Shown one piece after another: positions 1 to 9,794 of a DNA stretch of 64,000 bases. The stretch lies in NCBI RefSeq assembly GCF_020166395.1, contig NZ_JAIQXU010000006.1, positions 114,206 through 178,205 of the forward strand, in the 5' to 3' direction. A program made the translations under genes and the position numbers. This DNA comes from Deinococcus betulae. Lineage in GTDB: Bacteria; Deinococcota; Deinococci; Deinococcales; Deinococcaceae. The notes beneath the pieces are model-generated. The model searched no databases, was not told the DNA's origin, and was given only the letters and a program-made list of their open reading frames with translations. Numbering within the stretch: position 1 is the first letter of the stretch; every line of letters begins with the position of its first letter.

Positions 1-3000
1 TCCGCCGAGAGGCTCGCGCTGGCGCGGTCGCCGGCGTAGCGCAGGGCCACGCCCGCGTTCCAGCCGCCCTCGTTGGTGGCGTCGCCGTCCAGATCCAGAA
101 TGTAGCTGCCGCCCACCTCCACAGCCGTGGTGTCGTTGATGGGGAGTTTGGCGTCGGCGCCAAAGCGGGCGCGGTTGCCCCAGCCGTCGGCGCCGGGCAG
201 GTCGTAGGTGACCGCCACGTTCGTCAGACCCAGGCTGGCCTGGAGCCCCAGGCTGGCGCGGTGGCCCTCGTCCCAGTTGATGTCGTCGCGGGCGGTGAGC
301 ACCACGTTCTCGCCCACCGGCACGCTGGCCTTCAGGGCGGTGGTGGGGTCCAAGTCGCCGCTAAACGGCTGGGCGTGTTCGGCCGAGACCTTGAGGCGGC
401 CGTTGTCGTACCCGGCACTCAGGAGGCCAGCCACACCCTGCTGGCTGCCGTACCCGGCGCGCACGCCGGCCCCCAGGGTAAAGGGCGAGAACGAGTACAG
501 GCCGCGCACCTCGGCCGTGCCGCCGCTGACTTCCGGCGTTCCGGTGCCCGCCGGGGTGCGGGTGTAGGTCGCGCGGGCACTGACCCCAAAGCGTTCACTG
601 ATGGCGTAGGTGGCGCCGGCGCTCAGGCCCAGGCCAGGGGCCGCCGCGTTCAGGCCCGCATACGCACTGTCCTGGTAGTGCGCCGAAGCGTTGACCGTAA
701 ACCGCTCGCCGGTCAGGTCGGCGCTGCCGTTGACCAGCACGCCGCCCGCCGAGTAAGCCGCCAGCAGGTCAGCCCGCGCGCCGTCCGCCGCGTAGCGGGC
801 GCGCACGCCGATGCTGGTCACGCCGCCGATGTTGACGGCCGCCGCGCCAATGCGGGCGTTCTCGCCCAGGCGGCTGCCTACCTGCACGCCCCAGGCCAGT
901 TGCCGGGCGCCCAGAGGATTGTTCAGACGGTACGACACGCGCACGCGCAGTTCGCGGCCGTCCTCGTCCACCAGATTCAGGGGCCGCTGGAAGTACAGCA
1001 CACCCGCCGCCGCGTCCAGGGTGTAGTCCGTCAGGCGGGTCAGGGTCTGCACCAGTTCCTCGGCCCCCGTGTCGGGGTTGAGGCTGACCAGCTCGACGGT
1101 TTCGCTGTCGCGCTGCAAGTTGCTCTGGCCCAGCGGCAGCACCCGCAGGCCGTTGGCGGCGATGGTGCGCCGCACAAGGTCGCCGGGCAGCGCCGCCACA
1201 AAGCCCGACACCTGCGGGTTGCTGCGGGTAAAGCCGCTCAGGGCCGTGGGGGTAATGCCGACATTGAACACGTCCACCGGGAGGGGCGCCTGGCGGTACG
1301 ACACGCTGAAGCCGGGGTGCTCGTAGCGCGCCGCCACCGGGTCCACGCCTTGCAGCGGCAGGGTTTCGGTGCTGCTGTCGCCGTAGTTGGGGTAGCGCTC
1401 CAGGGGGTTGGCAGTGGTGGGCAGCCCCTGCGCCGTGTCCTGGCGCACGGTGGTCTGGCCGGCGGCGGTGCGGTCAGCCACCACGGCGCCGCTGGCCGCG
1501 ACGTACAGCTTGCCCTCGCCAATCGGGGTTTCCAGGTAGGCTGCGCCGCGCGCCTCGGCGCTCACCGCGCCGCCGCCCTGCAGCAGCACGCCGGCACTCA
1601 CCATGCCGATGCCCACGCGGGTGGTGCTGGGCAGCGCCTCAAAGGCCTTGCTGATGGTGCGGTCGCCCAGGCGCACGCTCAGGTCAAAGCGGCCGGGCAC
1701 CGCCATCGGGTCCAGTTCCAGCACGCCCTCGCCGTCCACCAGTTTCACCTGATAGCTGGCCACGGCAGGCTGGGCGTCGCTCTGGGCGGGTTCCAGGCTG
1801 GCCTGCACGGTGACGTTGCTGCTGGCGGTGGTCAGGCCGCCCGCGTCGGTCAGGCGAATGGCCACCCGAATGGGCGTCACGCCGTCGGCCACCAGTTGCT
1901 CGGCCTTCAGGTCGGCATTGACGGGCGCACCCGCCAGAAAGACGCGCACCGTCTGGTCGCCGTAGGTAATGACGTTCTCGCCGCTGCGCAGCGCGATGCC
2001 GTAGAACTCCTGGCGCTGGGTGCCGTTTGCCGGGTCCACGCTCTTGCGGCCCAGGGTGGCGGGGTCCACCGCCACGCCGTTCACGAGCGGCAGGTCGGTG
2101 CTGTCGGCGGGGCTTTCCAGCGTGACGGTAATCCGGTCGCGTTCACGGAACACCGCGCCGTCCAGCGGCAGCTTCAGGGCGCCGTCATTCTCGGCAGCTT
2201 GCGGCTGGGCCGCCGCCACTGGGCTCAGAGCGCCGAGGTCGTCCAACCGGCCCTCGCCCACCAGCACCCGCAGCGTGTTGCCCGCGTACTTGCCCACCAG
2301 GGTGGGGCTCTCCAGGGCGGGCAGGCTGCCTTCGTGGGTGACCGTGTAGGTCAGGACGCCGCGCGGCGCGCCGGGGGTGGTCCAGTAAAACTTGCCGCCG
2401 GGGCCCACCTGGGGGTCGGCCAGAGGCCGGCCGCTCAGCTGGCTGCTGCCCGGCACGTAGGTGCTGCCCTGGGGCGGCTGGTGCGCCACGATGACCTGGG
2501 TGGCGCCGCCGGTTCCCGGCACGTCGTAGGGAATCCGCACGGTGCTCTGGCGGGTCTGCGAGACCACCGGCGTCGGCGCCGGGGGCGTGGGGGTCTGCAC
2601 CGTCAGCACGCCGCCCACGACCTGCTGGCTGTCACAGTTGCTGCTCAGGGTGGCGCGCAGCTGGCCTTCCTGGCCGCCGTCGCCCTTCACGCGGGCGCGG
2701 TAGGTCAGGGTCTTGGTCTCGCCGGGCGCCAGTTCACCGCTGAAGGTGGCGGGGTCCAGGGCCTCCAGGGTGGCGCCGGGCTCGTCGGTCAGGGTGTAGG
2801 GGGCCGGGGCCGAGGAGGTGTTGCGGACGGTCAGGGTGACCGTGACGGTCTCGCCCGCCAGGGTGGTGGGCAGCTCGGCGCGGCGCAACTCGATCTGGGT
2901 GGCGGTGGGCAGCACCCGCACCCCGACGGCCTGGGTTTTGTTCCAGGGCGCCAGGGTCGCGCGGGCCTCGCCGCCGCCGGGGGCGTCGGCCCTGGCTTCA

Positions 3001-4220
3001 AAGGTCAGCACGCCAGGGTTGGCGGCGTCCACACGGGCCGTGGCGGTGGTCTCGCCGCTGGCGGTAAAGCCGGCGGGCAGCGCCACCCGCAGGTTGGCGG
3101 GCAGGGTCTGCCGCTCAAAAGCGGTCTCGGCGCGGGCCGTGAAGGTCACCACGTCGCCCACGCAGACTTCCGGCTTGTTGGCCGTAAAGGTCAGGTCCAC
3201 GCTGGGCCTCACCTGCACCGCCACGCGCGCCGTCTGGCCCTTGACCACCGTGGCACTGGGGGCGTCCACGGTCACGTCGGCGCCGGTAATCGGCTCGGCG
3301 CTGACGGGGTATTCCTTGGCGGGCAGGGTAAAGGGGCCAGCCGAGCCGTTCACGTTGTAAGCCTGCTCGCCCACCGTCACGGTGGCCTGGGTGGGCAGCA
3401 CCTCGTCGGGCAGCACCAACTCGGCGCGGATTTCCAGGCGGCCCGTGGTGTCGGCCGTGACGATCTTGATGGGGCCGGTGGTCAGTTCAAAGCCCACCGA
3501 GTTGCTGTACTGATAGGTGTCGGCCGGCTGGCGCAGGTACAGGGTGTAGTTGCCAGCGGCTTCGGGCACCGCCACGTCGTCCCACTGCAACTCGCCGCTG
3601 ACCTTGACGGGGTAGGCGTTGCCCTGCGCGTCGCGCAGCTCGGCTTCCATCTCGGTGGGGCCGTCGCCGTCATACATGCGGATGCCCATGGGGCCGCCGG
3701 GGTTGTAGACGTTCAGCGCCGGCACCCAGTCGTTACTGCGGATGGTGACGTTCAGGTGGTCGGCTTCGACCGCCGCACTCACCGAGTTCAGGCGGAAGGC
3801 GAAGGTGTTCTTGCCGTTGCCCTCGGTGCGGACCTTCAGGGTGTAGGTGCCGGCGGGCAGGTCGCTGTTCAGGAAGGTCTGCCAGTCCTGGGCGCCCACG
3901 CCGAAGTCCTGCTGCTTGACGACTTCGCCGGCGGCATTGACCAGGGTAAAGGTGCTGCTGACCGGCTCTTTGGGGGTGGCGGCCGAGTAGTTCTCGTCGC
4001 CGTACTGGTCGGGGCTGCGGTAGTCGGCGGGGTCAAACTGGGCGCCGTACACGTCCAGCTGCACGCGCGAGCTGAGGCCCACGATCAGGCGCAGGTCCTG
4101 GTCGCCCACTGTCCACATCAGCTTGTTGCCGACGGAGGTCAGGGGCAGGGAGGTGGCGATTTCCTGCGCTGCGGCCGTCCCAAGGAGGGCCGCCGTCAGG
4201 GTGGTGAGGGCGCGTTTCAC
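1..4220 (-). CDS. Large secreted Ig-repeat protein with probable C-terminal outer-membrane barrel (3' partial)
   Basis: About 1406 codons are visible without a stop and the gene runs off the left edge. The GTG start at 4220 follows directly on the TGA of the upstream DUF11 gene and has a GGAGG six bases before it. Residues 1-20 form a short signal peptide (KRALTTLTAALLGTAAAQ). The first part (to about residue 450) resembles a pre-peptidase or jelly-roll region followed by Ig-like modules typical of DUF11-class proteins (for example PPALESP and VTVTLTVRNTSSAPAPYTL). The last 450 visible residues alternate polar and hydrophobic residues with many Gly and Tyr (AGATYAISERFGVSARATY, GLQASLGLTNVAVTYDL), which suggests beta-barrel strands. 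I infer an outer-membrane or S-layer-associated surface protein made with its three upstream neighbours. The exact family is uncertain. Confidence 0.8.
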   Translation of the reverse strand, partial: MKRALTTLTAALLGTAAAQEIATSLPLTSVGNKLMWTVGDQDLRLIVGLSSRVQLDVYGAQFDPADYRSPDQYGDENYSAATPKEPVSSTFTLVNAAGEVVKQQDFGVGAQDWQTFLNSDLPAGTYTLKVRTEGNGKNTFAFRLNSVSAAVEADHLNVTIRSNDWVPALNVYNPGGPMGIRMYDGDGPTEMEAELRDAQGNAYPVKVSGELQWDDVAVPEAAGNYTLYLRQPADTYQYSNSVGFELTTGPIKIVTADTTGRLEIRAELVLPDEVLPTQATVTVGEQAYNVNGSAGPFTLPAKEYPVSAEPITGADVTVDAPSATVVKGQTARVAVQVRPSVDLTFTANKPEVCVGDVVTFTARAETAFERQTLPANLRVALPAGFTASGETTATARVDAANPGVLTFEARADAPGGGEARATLAPWNKTQAVGVRVLPTATQIELRRAELPTTLAGETVTVTLTVRNTSSAPAPYTLTDEPGATLEALDPATFSGELAPGETKTLTYRARVKGDGGQEGQLRATLSSNCDSQQVVGGVLTVQTPTPPAPTPVVSQTRQSTVRIPYDVPGTGGATQVIVAHQPPQGSTYVPGSSQLSGRPLADPQVGPGGKFYWTTPGAPRGVLTYTVTHEGSLPALESPTLVGKYAGNTLRVLVGEGRLDDLGALSPVAAAQPQAAENDGALKLPLDGAVFRERDRITVTLESPADSTDLPLVNGVAVDPATLGRKSVDPANGTQRQEFYGIALRSGENVITYGDQTVRVFLAGAPVNADLKAEQLVADGVTPIRVAIRLTDAGGLTTASSNVTVQASLEPAQSDAQPAVASYQVKLVDGEGVLELDPMAVPGRFDLSVRLGDRTISKAFEALPSTTRVGIGMVSAGVLLQGGGAVSAEARGAAYLETPIGEGKLYVAASGAVVADRTAAGQTTVRQDTAQGLPTTANPLERYPNYGDSSTETLPLQGVDPVAARYEHPGFSVSYRQAPLPVDVFNVGITPTALSGFTRSNPQVSGFVAALPGDLVRRTIAANGLRVLPLGQSNLQRDSETVELVSLNPDTGAEELVQTLTRLTDYTLDAAAGVLYFQRPLNLVDEDGRELRVRVSYRLNNPLGARQLAWGVQVGSRLGENARIGAAAVNIGGVTSIGVRARYAADGARADLLAAYSAGGVLVNGSADLTGERFTVNASAHYQDSAYAGLNAAAPGLGLSAGATYAISERFGVSARATYTRTPAGTGTPEVSGGTAEVRGLYSFSPFTLGAGVRAGYGSQQGVAGLLSAGYDNGRLKVSAEHAQPFSGDLDPTTALKASVPVGENVVLTARDDINWDEGHRASLGLQASLGLTNVAVTYDLPGADGWGNRARFGADAKLPINDTTAVEVGGSYILDLDGDATNEGGWNAGVALRYAGDRASASLSA

Positions 4221-7088
4221 TCAGTACCTCCAGCTCGCCGTCGGGTCGGTGACGGCGCCCTTGGGGTCGCCCGCCCAGCGGAAGCGGTACGTAACCGCTC
4301 GCTCGCCGGTCGGCAGCGTGTCGTAGGTCAGGGCGTTCTGGCCGTCAATCAGCACAGCGCCTTCGGGGAGGGGATCGTTGACCTGCACCCCGCTCAGGTC
4401 AGCGGTGGCGCTCAGGGTCAGCTGCACGCGGTATTCGCCGGGCGTCTCGTCCACAAACAGCTGCTTGCGGATGGTCAGGGCCTGGGCCGTTTGCAGCGGC
4501 AGCGTGGCGGTCACGCGCAGGGTGGTGTCGCGGATCACCGCAATTTCGCCCAGGTCGGGGGCCAGCGGGAAATCCACGCTGGTCAGGTTGCGCACGTACA
4601 CCAGGCGGCTGCCGGGGCGGCCCGCATCCTGCGGCACGCTGAGGTTCTGGGCACTCACGCTGTTCGGGTCCAGGCGCAGGGCGTGGGTGCCTTCCAGCAA
4701 GTTGCGGAAGTGGTAGCGGCCCTGGGCGTCGGTCAGGGCGATGCGGCCGCCGGCCAGGATGACGCGGGCGTTCTGCTGCGGAATATCGGTGCCCAGGTCG
4801 TAGACGCCGTTGCGGTTGACGTCCATGAACACGTAGCCCACCACGTCAGCGGTGTTGCGCCCGAAGATCAGGGGGTCAATGGTGTTCACGGCGCTGCTGA
4901 CCGGGGTCTGGGTCTGGCCGTTGTTGCTGATCGCCGTGGCAATCGCGCTGTTGCGAATCTGGGTGCCGGCCTCGGGGGTCACCTCGGCGTCAAAGGTCAC
5001 GACGGCGGCGGCGCCGGGGGCCAGCCCCGGAATCTCCCAGGTGTAGGTGCGGCCCGAGACGGTCGGTTCAATGGGGGCGCCGTTCAGGCGGCTGCTGCCC
5101 TCGATGTACACCAGGCCAGCCGGCAGCGTGTCCTGCACGCGGATGGTCTGCAGGGCGGCCGTGGCGCTGCGGTTGGTCACGGTAAAGGTGTAGGTGATGG
5201 TCTGCCCGAACGACACCCGCTCGGGGCTGCTGGTCTTGACCATGCTGAGGTTGGCCTGGTCAAAAACGCCGTTTTCCACGGGGTTGGACTCGGTGGGCGT
5301 GGGAATCTCGTCACTGACCACGGTAAAGACGTTGAGGGCCAGCGCGCCGTCCGGGGTGCCCTGGGGCACGCGGGCGCGCAGGGTCAGGCTCACGCCCTCG
5401 CCGGGGTTCAGGCGCGAGAAGCGCCACACGACAGCCGTGCCGTCCAGCACGCCGCCCTGGTCCGCGCTGATAAAGGTCATGGTGTCGGTGCGCACCACGT
5501 TGCCCTGGGCGTCCAGCACGCGCAGGTTTCGCAGGTCGTCACGGATCACGACGTTGTTCAGGGCAAACGTCTGGGTGTTGGTAAAGCTCAGGGTGTAGGT
5601 GATCTCCTGCCCCGGCGCCACCAGGCCGCTGCCTGCGCTGCCCGACTTGACCGGGCTCAGCAGGTTCTGGGACACCGTGGTCACCACGTCCACCGTCAGG
5701 TTGTTGGCGGCGCCCTGGCTGCTGGCGGCCGTCAGTTCGATACGCAGGTCCTCGGCCGCCGAGCTGACGCTGCCCGACCGAATGAAGTAGCAGGCGTTGA
5801 AGTCCTTGGTGGCCTGGGGGGCCAGATCGGGCACCCGGAAGGGCTCCAAGATGGGCGTGCCGTCGCGCTCGCTAAAGCGGATGGTCGCCTGGCCCAGCGC
5901 CACGCGCCCGGTAATCGTAATGGTGTCGGGGCGGTCACCCAGGTTCTGCACCGTGTGCGGGAAGCAGACCTCATGGCCCAGCAGGGCGTTGGCGCGCACC
6001 TGCTTGTCGTCCTCGCTCAGTTCGCCGCCGGGCAGGGCCTGTGGATTGTTCAGTGGCCCCAGCGCGATGGCCGGGGTGTAGCGCACCGTCACGTCGGCCG
6101 GCGCGTCCACGGCGATGTCGCCGCTGCGCAGCTGACCCACGTTGCGCCGGGTGCCCACCGCGTCAGCGGGCGCGCGCAGGCGGAAGGTCAGGGTCAGGGT
6201 CTCATTCGGGGCCAGGCTGGGTGTCCGCACGCGGATGGCCGCCACCGGCACGGTCTCGGCAGCGTTCCAGGCCGCGCCGTCAGCACTGAATTCCAGCACG
6301 CCGCTGCCCGTCACGCGCGCGCTGCCACTGATAAAGGTGAAGTCGCGCATCTCGGGCGTGTTCAGGAAGTCGGTGACCGTCACGGCGCGCGAGGGGCCGG
6401 CGCCAGTGTTGCGGGCGGTCAGGGTCACTTCAGTGTCCTGGCCGGGGCGCAGGGTGGATGGAGTGAAGGTCTTGGTCAGCGTCAACTCGGGGGGCTGACC
6501 CACGCTCAGGCGGCCTACGTTGTCGTCGTCGGTTTCACCAGGGCGGCCCGAGGCGTTGGTGGCGCAGGCGGCCACGAGGTTGACGTAGGCGTCGCCCCGG
6601 TTGGCGGCGGTGGTCGTGGCGGGTACGAACAGCGTGACGGCCGCGTCGGCGTCCAGAGTGACGGTCTGCACCGCCGGGTCGTCGGCGTCCAGCTGGCCGT
6701 TGCCGTTCGTATCGGCCCGCACGCTCAGGTCGCCGGGCGTGAACTGCGAAGCCGCCTCGGCCACGGGCCGCAGGCTAACCGTGTTGCGGGCGTTGCCGGC
6801 ATTCGTCAGGACGTAGCGCAGCGCCGCGCCCTCGCCGGGCAGCAGCGTAAAGCTCTGGCCTGGCTGGGCCACCGTGCCGCTGGGCAGCACGCTCAGCGCA
6901 CACACCGGCTGCACGGTGGTCGTGACAGGCGGCGTCGGAACAGAAGTAGGCGGGCCGTCGTCCGGGGTGAATTCCAGGGTGGCCTGGTTCTGAATCACCG
7001 TTCCGGCCGGCGTGCCGACCGCGTGGGCTGGGCCAAATAGACCCAGCGCCAGCGCGGCGAGCGTTGTAAGCACCGAAGGGTTTCGCAC
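4221..7088 (-). CDS. Secreted DUF11 repeat surface protein, 955 aa
   Basis: The start is GTG at 7088, placed by a GGGAGG six bases upstream; the same frame is open further upstream but without a ribosome site. Residues 1-24 are a signal peptide ending in GPAHA. The mature N-terminus (GTPAGTVIQNQATLEF) is the typical beginning of Deinococcus DUF11 proteins and also opens the next gene. At least three DUF11-like modules follow (LTLTKTFTPSTLRPGQDTEV, VKSGSAGSGLVAPGQEITYT, MVKTSSPERVSFGQTITYTF). Near residue 680 is an SdrD-B or carboxypeptidase-regulatory-like module (VGYVFMDVNRNGVYDLGTD). The protein probably sits in the cell envelope. Its stop abuts the start of the downstream barrel gene, so the two are translationally coupled. 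Confidence 0.85.
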   Translation of the reverse strand: MRNPSVLTTLAALALGLFGPAHAVGTPAGTVIQNQATLEFTPDDGPPTSVPTPPVTTTVQPVCALSVLPSGTVAQPGQSFTLLPGEGAALRYVLTNAGNARNTVSLRPVAEAASQFTPGDLSVRADTNGNGQLDADDPAVQTVTLDADAAVTLFVPATTTAANRGDAYVNLVAACATNASGRPGETDDDNVGRLSVGQPPELTLTKTFTPSTLRPGQDTEVTLTARNTGAGPSRAVTVTDFLNTPEMRDFTFISGSARVTGSGVLEFSADGAAWNAAETVPVAAIRVRTPSLAPNETLTLTFRLRAPADAVGTRRNVGQLRSGDIAVDAPADVTVRYTPAIALGPLNNPQALPGGELSEDDKQVRANALLGHEVCFPHTVQNLGDRPDTITITGRVALGQATIRFSERDGTPILEPFRVPDLAPQATKDFNACYFIRSGSVSSAAEDLRIELTAASSQGAANNLTVDVVTTVSQNLLSPVKSGSAGSGLVAPGQEITYTLSFTNTQTFALNNVVIRDDLRNLRVLDAQGNVVRTDTMTFISADQGGVLDGTAVVWRFSRLNPGEGVSLTLRARVPQGTPDGALALNVFTVVSDEIPTPTESNPVENGVFDQANLSMVKTSSPERVSFGQTITYTFTVTNRSATAALQTIRVQDTLPAGLVYIEGSSRLNGAPIEPTVSGRTYTWEIPGLAPGAAAVVTFDAEVTPEAGTQIRNSAIATAISNNGQTQTPVSSAVNTIDPLIFGRNTADVVGYVFMDVNRNGVYDLGTDIPQQNARVILAGGRIALTDAQGRYHFRNLLEGTHALRLDPNSVSAQNLSVPQDAGRPGSRLVYVRNLTSVDFPLAPDLGEIAVIRDTTLRVTATLPLQTAQALTIRKQLFVDETPGEYRVQLTLSATADLSGVQVNDPLPEGAVLIDGQNALTYDTLPTGERAVTYRFRWAGDPKGAVTDPTASWRY

Positions 7089-7174
7089 GTTGCCTCCCAG
7101 GGAAAAAAGGGTGAAGTGAAAAGCAGTCTTGTGTTGAGGGGGTGTGGGGGAGCGCAAAAGAGGGGCAGGGCCTG

Positions 7175-7194
7175 CTCCCCCACGGTGGGGGGAG
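7175..7194 (-). terminator. GC-rich hairpin between two DUF11 genes
   Basis: In the 143-base gap between the second and third surface genes, CTCCCCC-type and GGGGGAG-type arms pair around a tiny loop. Only a weak T-run lies downstream on the minus strand (CTCTTTTGC about 15 bases on). It may be a partial terminator or a processing/stability element that lowers expression of the two downstream genes relative to the 667-residue protein. Confidence 0.4.
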
Positions 7195-7231
7195 GCGCGG
7201 CCACCACAGGGGCGGGCGCGCCTGGGAAGGC

Positions 7232-9235
7232 TTACTTGACGGTAACGACGAAGGTGGCGGTGATGGTCTGGCCGGGGGCCAGGATGTCGCCGGTGTCAAT
7301 CGTGCCGTTGCCGTTGGTGTCCACGCCGGCGTAGACCGTCACGCCGTCGTTCTGGGGCGCGGCGATGGGCGCAGCGCTCCAGTTGGTGCCGTTAGTCGAG
7401 TACAGCACCGTGCCGGTGGCCGTGCTGGTGGCCACGAAGCTCTTGTATGTGGTGTTGGCCGGCAGCGTGTCGCGGATAAACGCGCGGGTCACGTTGGCGT
7501 TGGAGCTGTTCTTGCCGATGATGGTGTAGGTCAGGTCCTCGCCGGGGCGGGCAGTGGCTTTGTCCACCGACTTGGTGGGCGCCGTCACCGGAGTCTTGCC
7601 GACCACGATGGTGTCGTTGGTGTCGGGCACCGTCACGCCGGTCGTGGGCGAGGTCGCGCGCTGGGTCAGGGTGATGATCTGGGCAGCGGCGGCGCAGGGC
7701 ACGTCCACGGCGGCCACCAGCTTCAGCTCGGCGCCGGGGGCCAGCGGGCCGGTGTCGGCCACACCGTTGGTGTTGGTGTCGGTCAGGGCCACGTCGCCGG
7801 CGTCCAGCACCTTGTTGCCGTTCACGTCGCGGAAGTACACCACGTTCACGGTTATGGTGCTGCCGTCCACCAGCCGGATAGGCGCGGTGCCTCTCACGTC
7901 AAAGGTGTCGGTCGCGCTGCCCAGGTTGGCGATTTCCATCGCAATGCTGGCGCGCGTGGGCGCGGTGGCCGCGTCGCACACGGCCGGCGGAATGATGGGG
8001 GTGCCGGGGTTGCCGGGCTGCCCCACTTCGGGGGTGCCAGGGGTGGCCGGGTTGCCGCCGGGGGTAGGCGTGGGGTTGCCGAACGACAGGCCCGGCAGGT
8101 TCACGATGTCGCGGGTGTCGTCTTTCTTGCTGGGGTCGTTGGAGGAGGTAGTGGTGACCGTGACGGTGGGGGCCGCCGTTGGGGCTGCCGGCGCGCCGCC
8201 GGCCGGGAAGGTCACGCGCACCAGCACGTTGGCGGTGCCGCCGGGAGCGACCGTGCCCACGTCGGGCGTGCCGTCGCTGTCGGTGTCGGCCAGGGCCGTA
8301 CCGTCAGGCTTGAGCAGCGTCACGGTGGTGCCGGCCGGGAACCCCGCCTGGGCGTAGGTGATGTCCAGCACGTCGGGGCGGTTGCCGCCGTTTTGCACCG
8401 TGTTGGTAAAGGTGATGGTCGTGGTGGTGCTAACCGCCTGCGCGGTCTGGGTGTCGGCAGCGCTGGGCGTAATCGTGACGCCCTCGGGGCTGGCGTAGGG
8501 CGGGGTCAGCGGGTTGCCGTTGCCGTCGGCGTCGTCTTTCGGGCCAATCAGCGCGGCGTCATTGCGGTTCACGGTAACGGTGTTGTAGTTGTCGTTGTCC
8601 ACGGGCTGCGTGAACGGCGCGGCAGGCTCAAAGCCCGTGCCCGTGGTGTTGGGCAGGCGCGTGCCCACCGGGTCGGCGCCCAGCTCCTGGGTGTTGGTGG
8701 CCGCTGCGGGCACCGTGTACACCTGGAAGAACTGCTTGGCCTGGTTCTGGTCCACGTCCGTGATGGTGGTGATCGGCGTGGCGGCGGCCAGTTCGGCGGC
8801 GTCCAGCGTGTTGTCGCTGTTGGTGTCGGCGGCCTTGGCGTAGTAGCGCACGTCGGTGGGCAGGGGCGCGCCCGCCGTGCTGGCCGTCAGGGTGGTCAGC
8901 GCGTAGTTCTCGTTGGGTACGTTGCCGGTGTTCGTCAGCGTGTACAGGAACACAGCCGTGCCCCCCGGCACCAGCGTAGCGCGCAGGGCGTTGTTCTGGG
9001 TGGGGAAGGTCGGGCCGGCCGGGCCCTCGTCGTTGGGGGTGATGGTAAAGCTGGGCACCGGCAGCACGGTGGTGGTGACCGGGTTGGAGGGCACGTCGGT
9101 GGGCGTGTTGCTGCCTTCAGGCGTGAACTCGATAGACGCCCGGTTGACAATCTGGGTGCCGGCCGGCGTGGCAGCGAAGGCGGTGCCAGCGGCCAGCGCG
9201 GCAATCAGGGGTACAAACGTCCAGGTCTTTTTCAT
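7232..9235 (-). CDS. Secreted DUF11-type surface protein, 667 aa
   Basis: ATG at 9235 is preceded by GGAGGAGAGAC. Residues 1-22 form a classical signal peptide (MKKTWTFVPLIAALAAG, then TAFA). The mature start, ATPAGTQIVNRASIEFTPEG, matches the start of the downstream 955-residue protein and marks a DUF11-family surface protein. There are repeated Asp/Asn-rich calcium-binding-like loops (DTNSDNTLDAAEL, DVNGNKVLDAGDV, DTNGNGTIDTGDI), which resemble dockerin or EF-hand loops. A Pro/Gly/Thr-rich linker (PTPTPGGNPATPGTPE) divides the protein near its middle. The C-terminal module KSVDKATARPGEDLTYTI is a canonical DUF11 repeat. I infer a calcium-stabilised cell-wall or S-layer-associated protein. 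Confidence 0.85.
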   Translation of the reverse strand: MKKTWTFVPLIAALAAGTAFAATPAGTQIVNRASIEFTPEGSNTPTDVPSNPVTTTVLPVPSFTITPNDEGPAGPTFPTQNNALRATLVPGGTAVFLYTLTNTGNVPNENYALTTLTASTAGAPLPTDVRYYAKAADTNSDNTLDAAELAAATPITTITDVDQNQAKQFFQVYTVPAAATNTQELGADPVGTRLPNTTGTGFEPAAPFTQPVDNDNYNTVTVNRNDAALIGPKDDADGNGNPLTPPYASPEGVTITPSAADTQTAQAVSTTTTITFTNTVQNGGNRPDVLDITYAQAGFPAGTTVTLLKPDGTALADTDSDGTPDVGTVAPGGTANVLVRVTFPAGGAPAAPTAAPTVTVTTTSSNDPSKKDDTRDIVNLPGLSFGNPTPTPGGNPATPGTPEVGQPGNPGTPIIPPAVCDAATAPTRASIAMEIANLGSATDTFDVRGTAPIRLVDGSTITVNVVYFRDVNGNKVLDAGDVALTDTNTNGVADTGPLAPGAELKLVAAVDVPCAAAAQIITLTQRATSPTTGVTVPDTNDTIVVGKTPVTAPTKSVDKATARPGEDLTYTIIGKNSSNANVTRAFIRDTLPANTTYKSFVATSTATGTVLYSTNGTNWSAAPIAAPQNDGVTVYAGVDTNGNGTIDTGDILAPGQTITATFVVTVK

Positions 9236-9265
9236 GTCTCTCCTCCGGGGGAATCAGGGGCAGGC

Positions 9266-9772
9266 TTATTTGACTTTCACGCGGAAGCTCAGCTTCAGCG
9301 TCTCGTCCGGGCTGAGGGTGACGGTCCAGCGCACGTTGGTGTAGCTGCTGGGCGGGGCATTTTCCTGCCGGGTGATCGCCCTCCCGTTTTCGGTCACAGT
9401 GACAGTGCGGCGCGGCGCGGCGCTAAAGGTCTTGCCGCCGTCCACGCTGTACTGCGCGGTCCAGCGGCTGGTGTCGGGCGTGCCCAGCACACTGAATTCA
9501 GTGCCCCTGGGCACCGGCACATTGACCAGCAGGCCGCTCAGGCGCTGGCCGCTGACGTTACGCAGCGTCACCTGCTCGCGCAGCACGTCGCCGGGCTGCA
9601 CCGTCTTGGGGTTTTCCACGATCTGCTCGGTGGCCTTACCGCTGACGACGACGCGCTGCACGAGGTCCTGCGCCAGGGTAAAAGCCACGCGCTGCCCCAC
9701 CGACGTCTGAGCGGCCACGCCGCCCACAGGCAACGTGACCAGCATCAGGATGGCTATCAGGGAGCGGTTCAA
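9266..9772 (-). CDS. Small secreted DUF11-like protein, first gene of the surface operon
   Basis: I chose TTG at 9772 because GGAGG lies nine bases upstream and the N-terminus then becomes a proper signal peptide (NRSLIAILMLVTLPVGG, cleavage near VAA/Q). The same frame is open to 9862, but that part overlaps the leader hairpin and has no ribosome site. The mature 145 residues have one DUF11-like beta module with the usual phrasing (VQPGDVLREQVTLRNVSGQ, LLVNVPVPRGTEF). It ends 30 bases before the 667-residue surface gene, so it probably leads the operon. A chaperone-like or capping role would be a guess. Confidence 0.75.
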   Translation of the reverse strand: MNRSLIAILMLVTLPVGGVAAQTSVGQRVAFTLAQDLVQRVVVSGKATEQIVENPKTVQPGDVLREQVTLRNVSGQRLSGLLVNVPVPRGTEFSVLGTPDTSRWTAQYSVDGGKTFSAAPRRTVTVTENGRAITRQENAPPSSYTNVRWTVTLSPDETLKLSFRVKVK

Positions 9773-9794
9773 AGCGGGGCACCTCCAGTGGCAC

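Noticed and set aside
261..7040. A 2259-codon open frame on the plus strand, and a further 896-codon frame at 7142-9832.
   Set aside because: Both are shadows of the GC-rich minus-strand surface genes. The translations are Gln/Gly/His/Val-rich with no signal peptide or domain, and the opposite strand gives coherent DUF11 proteins with ribosome sites.
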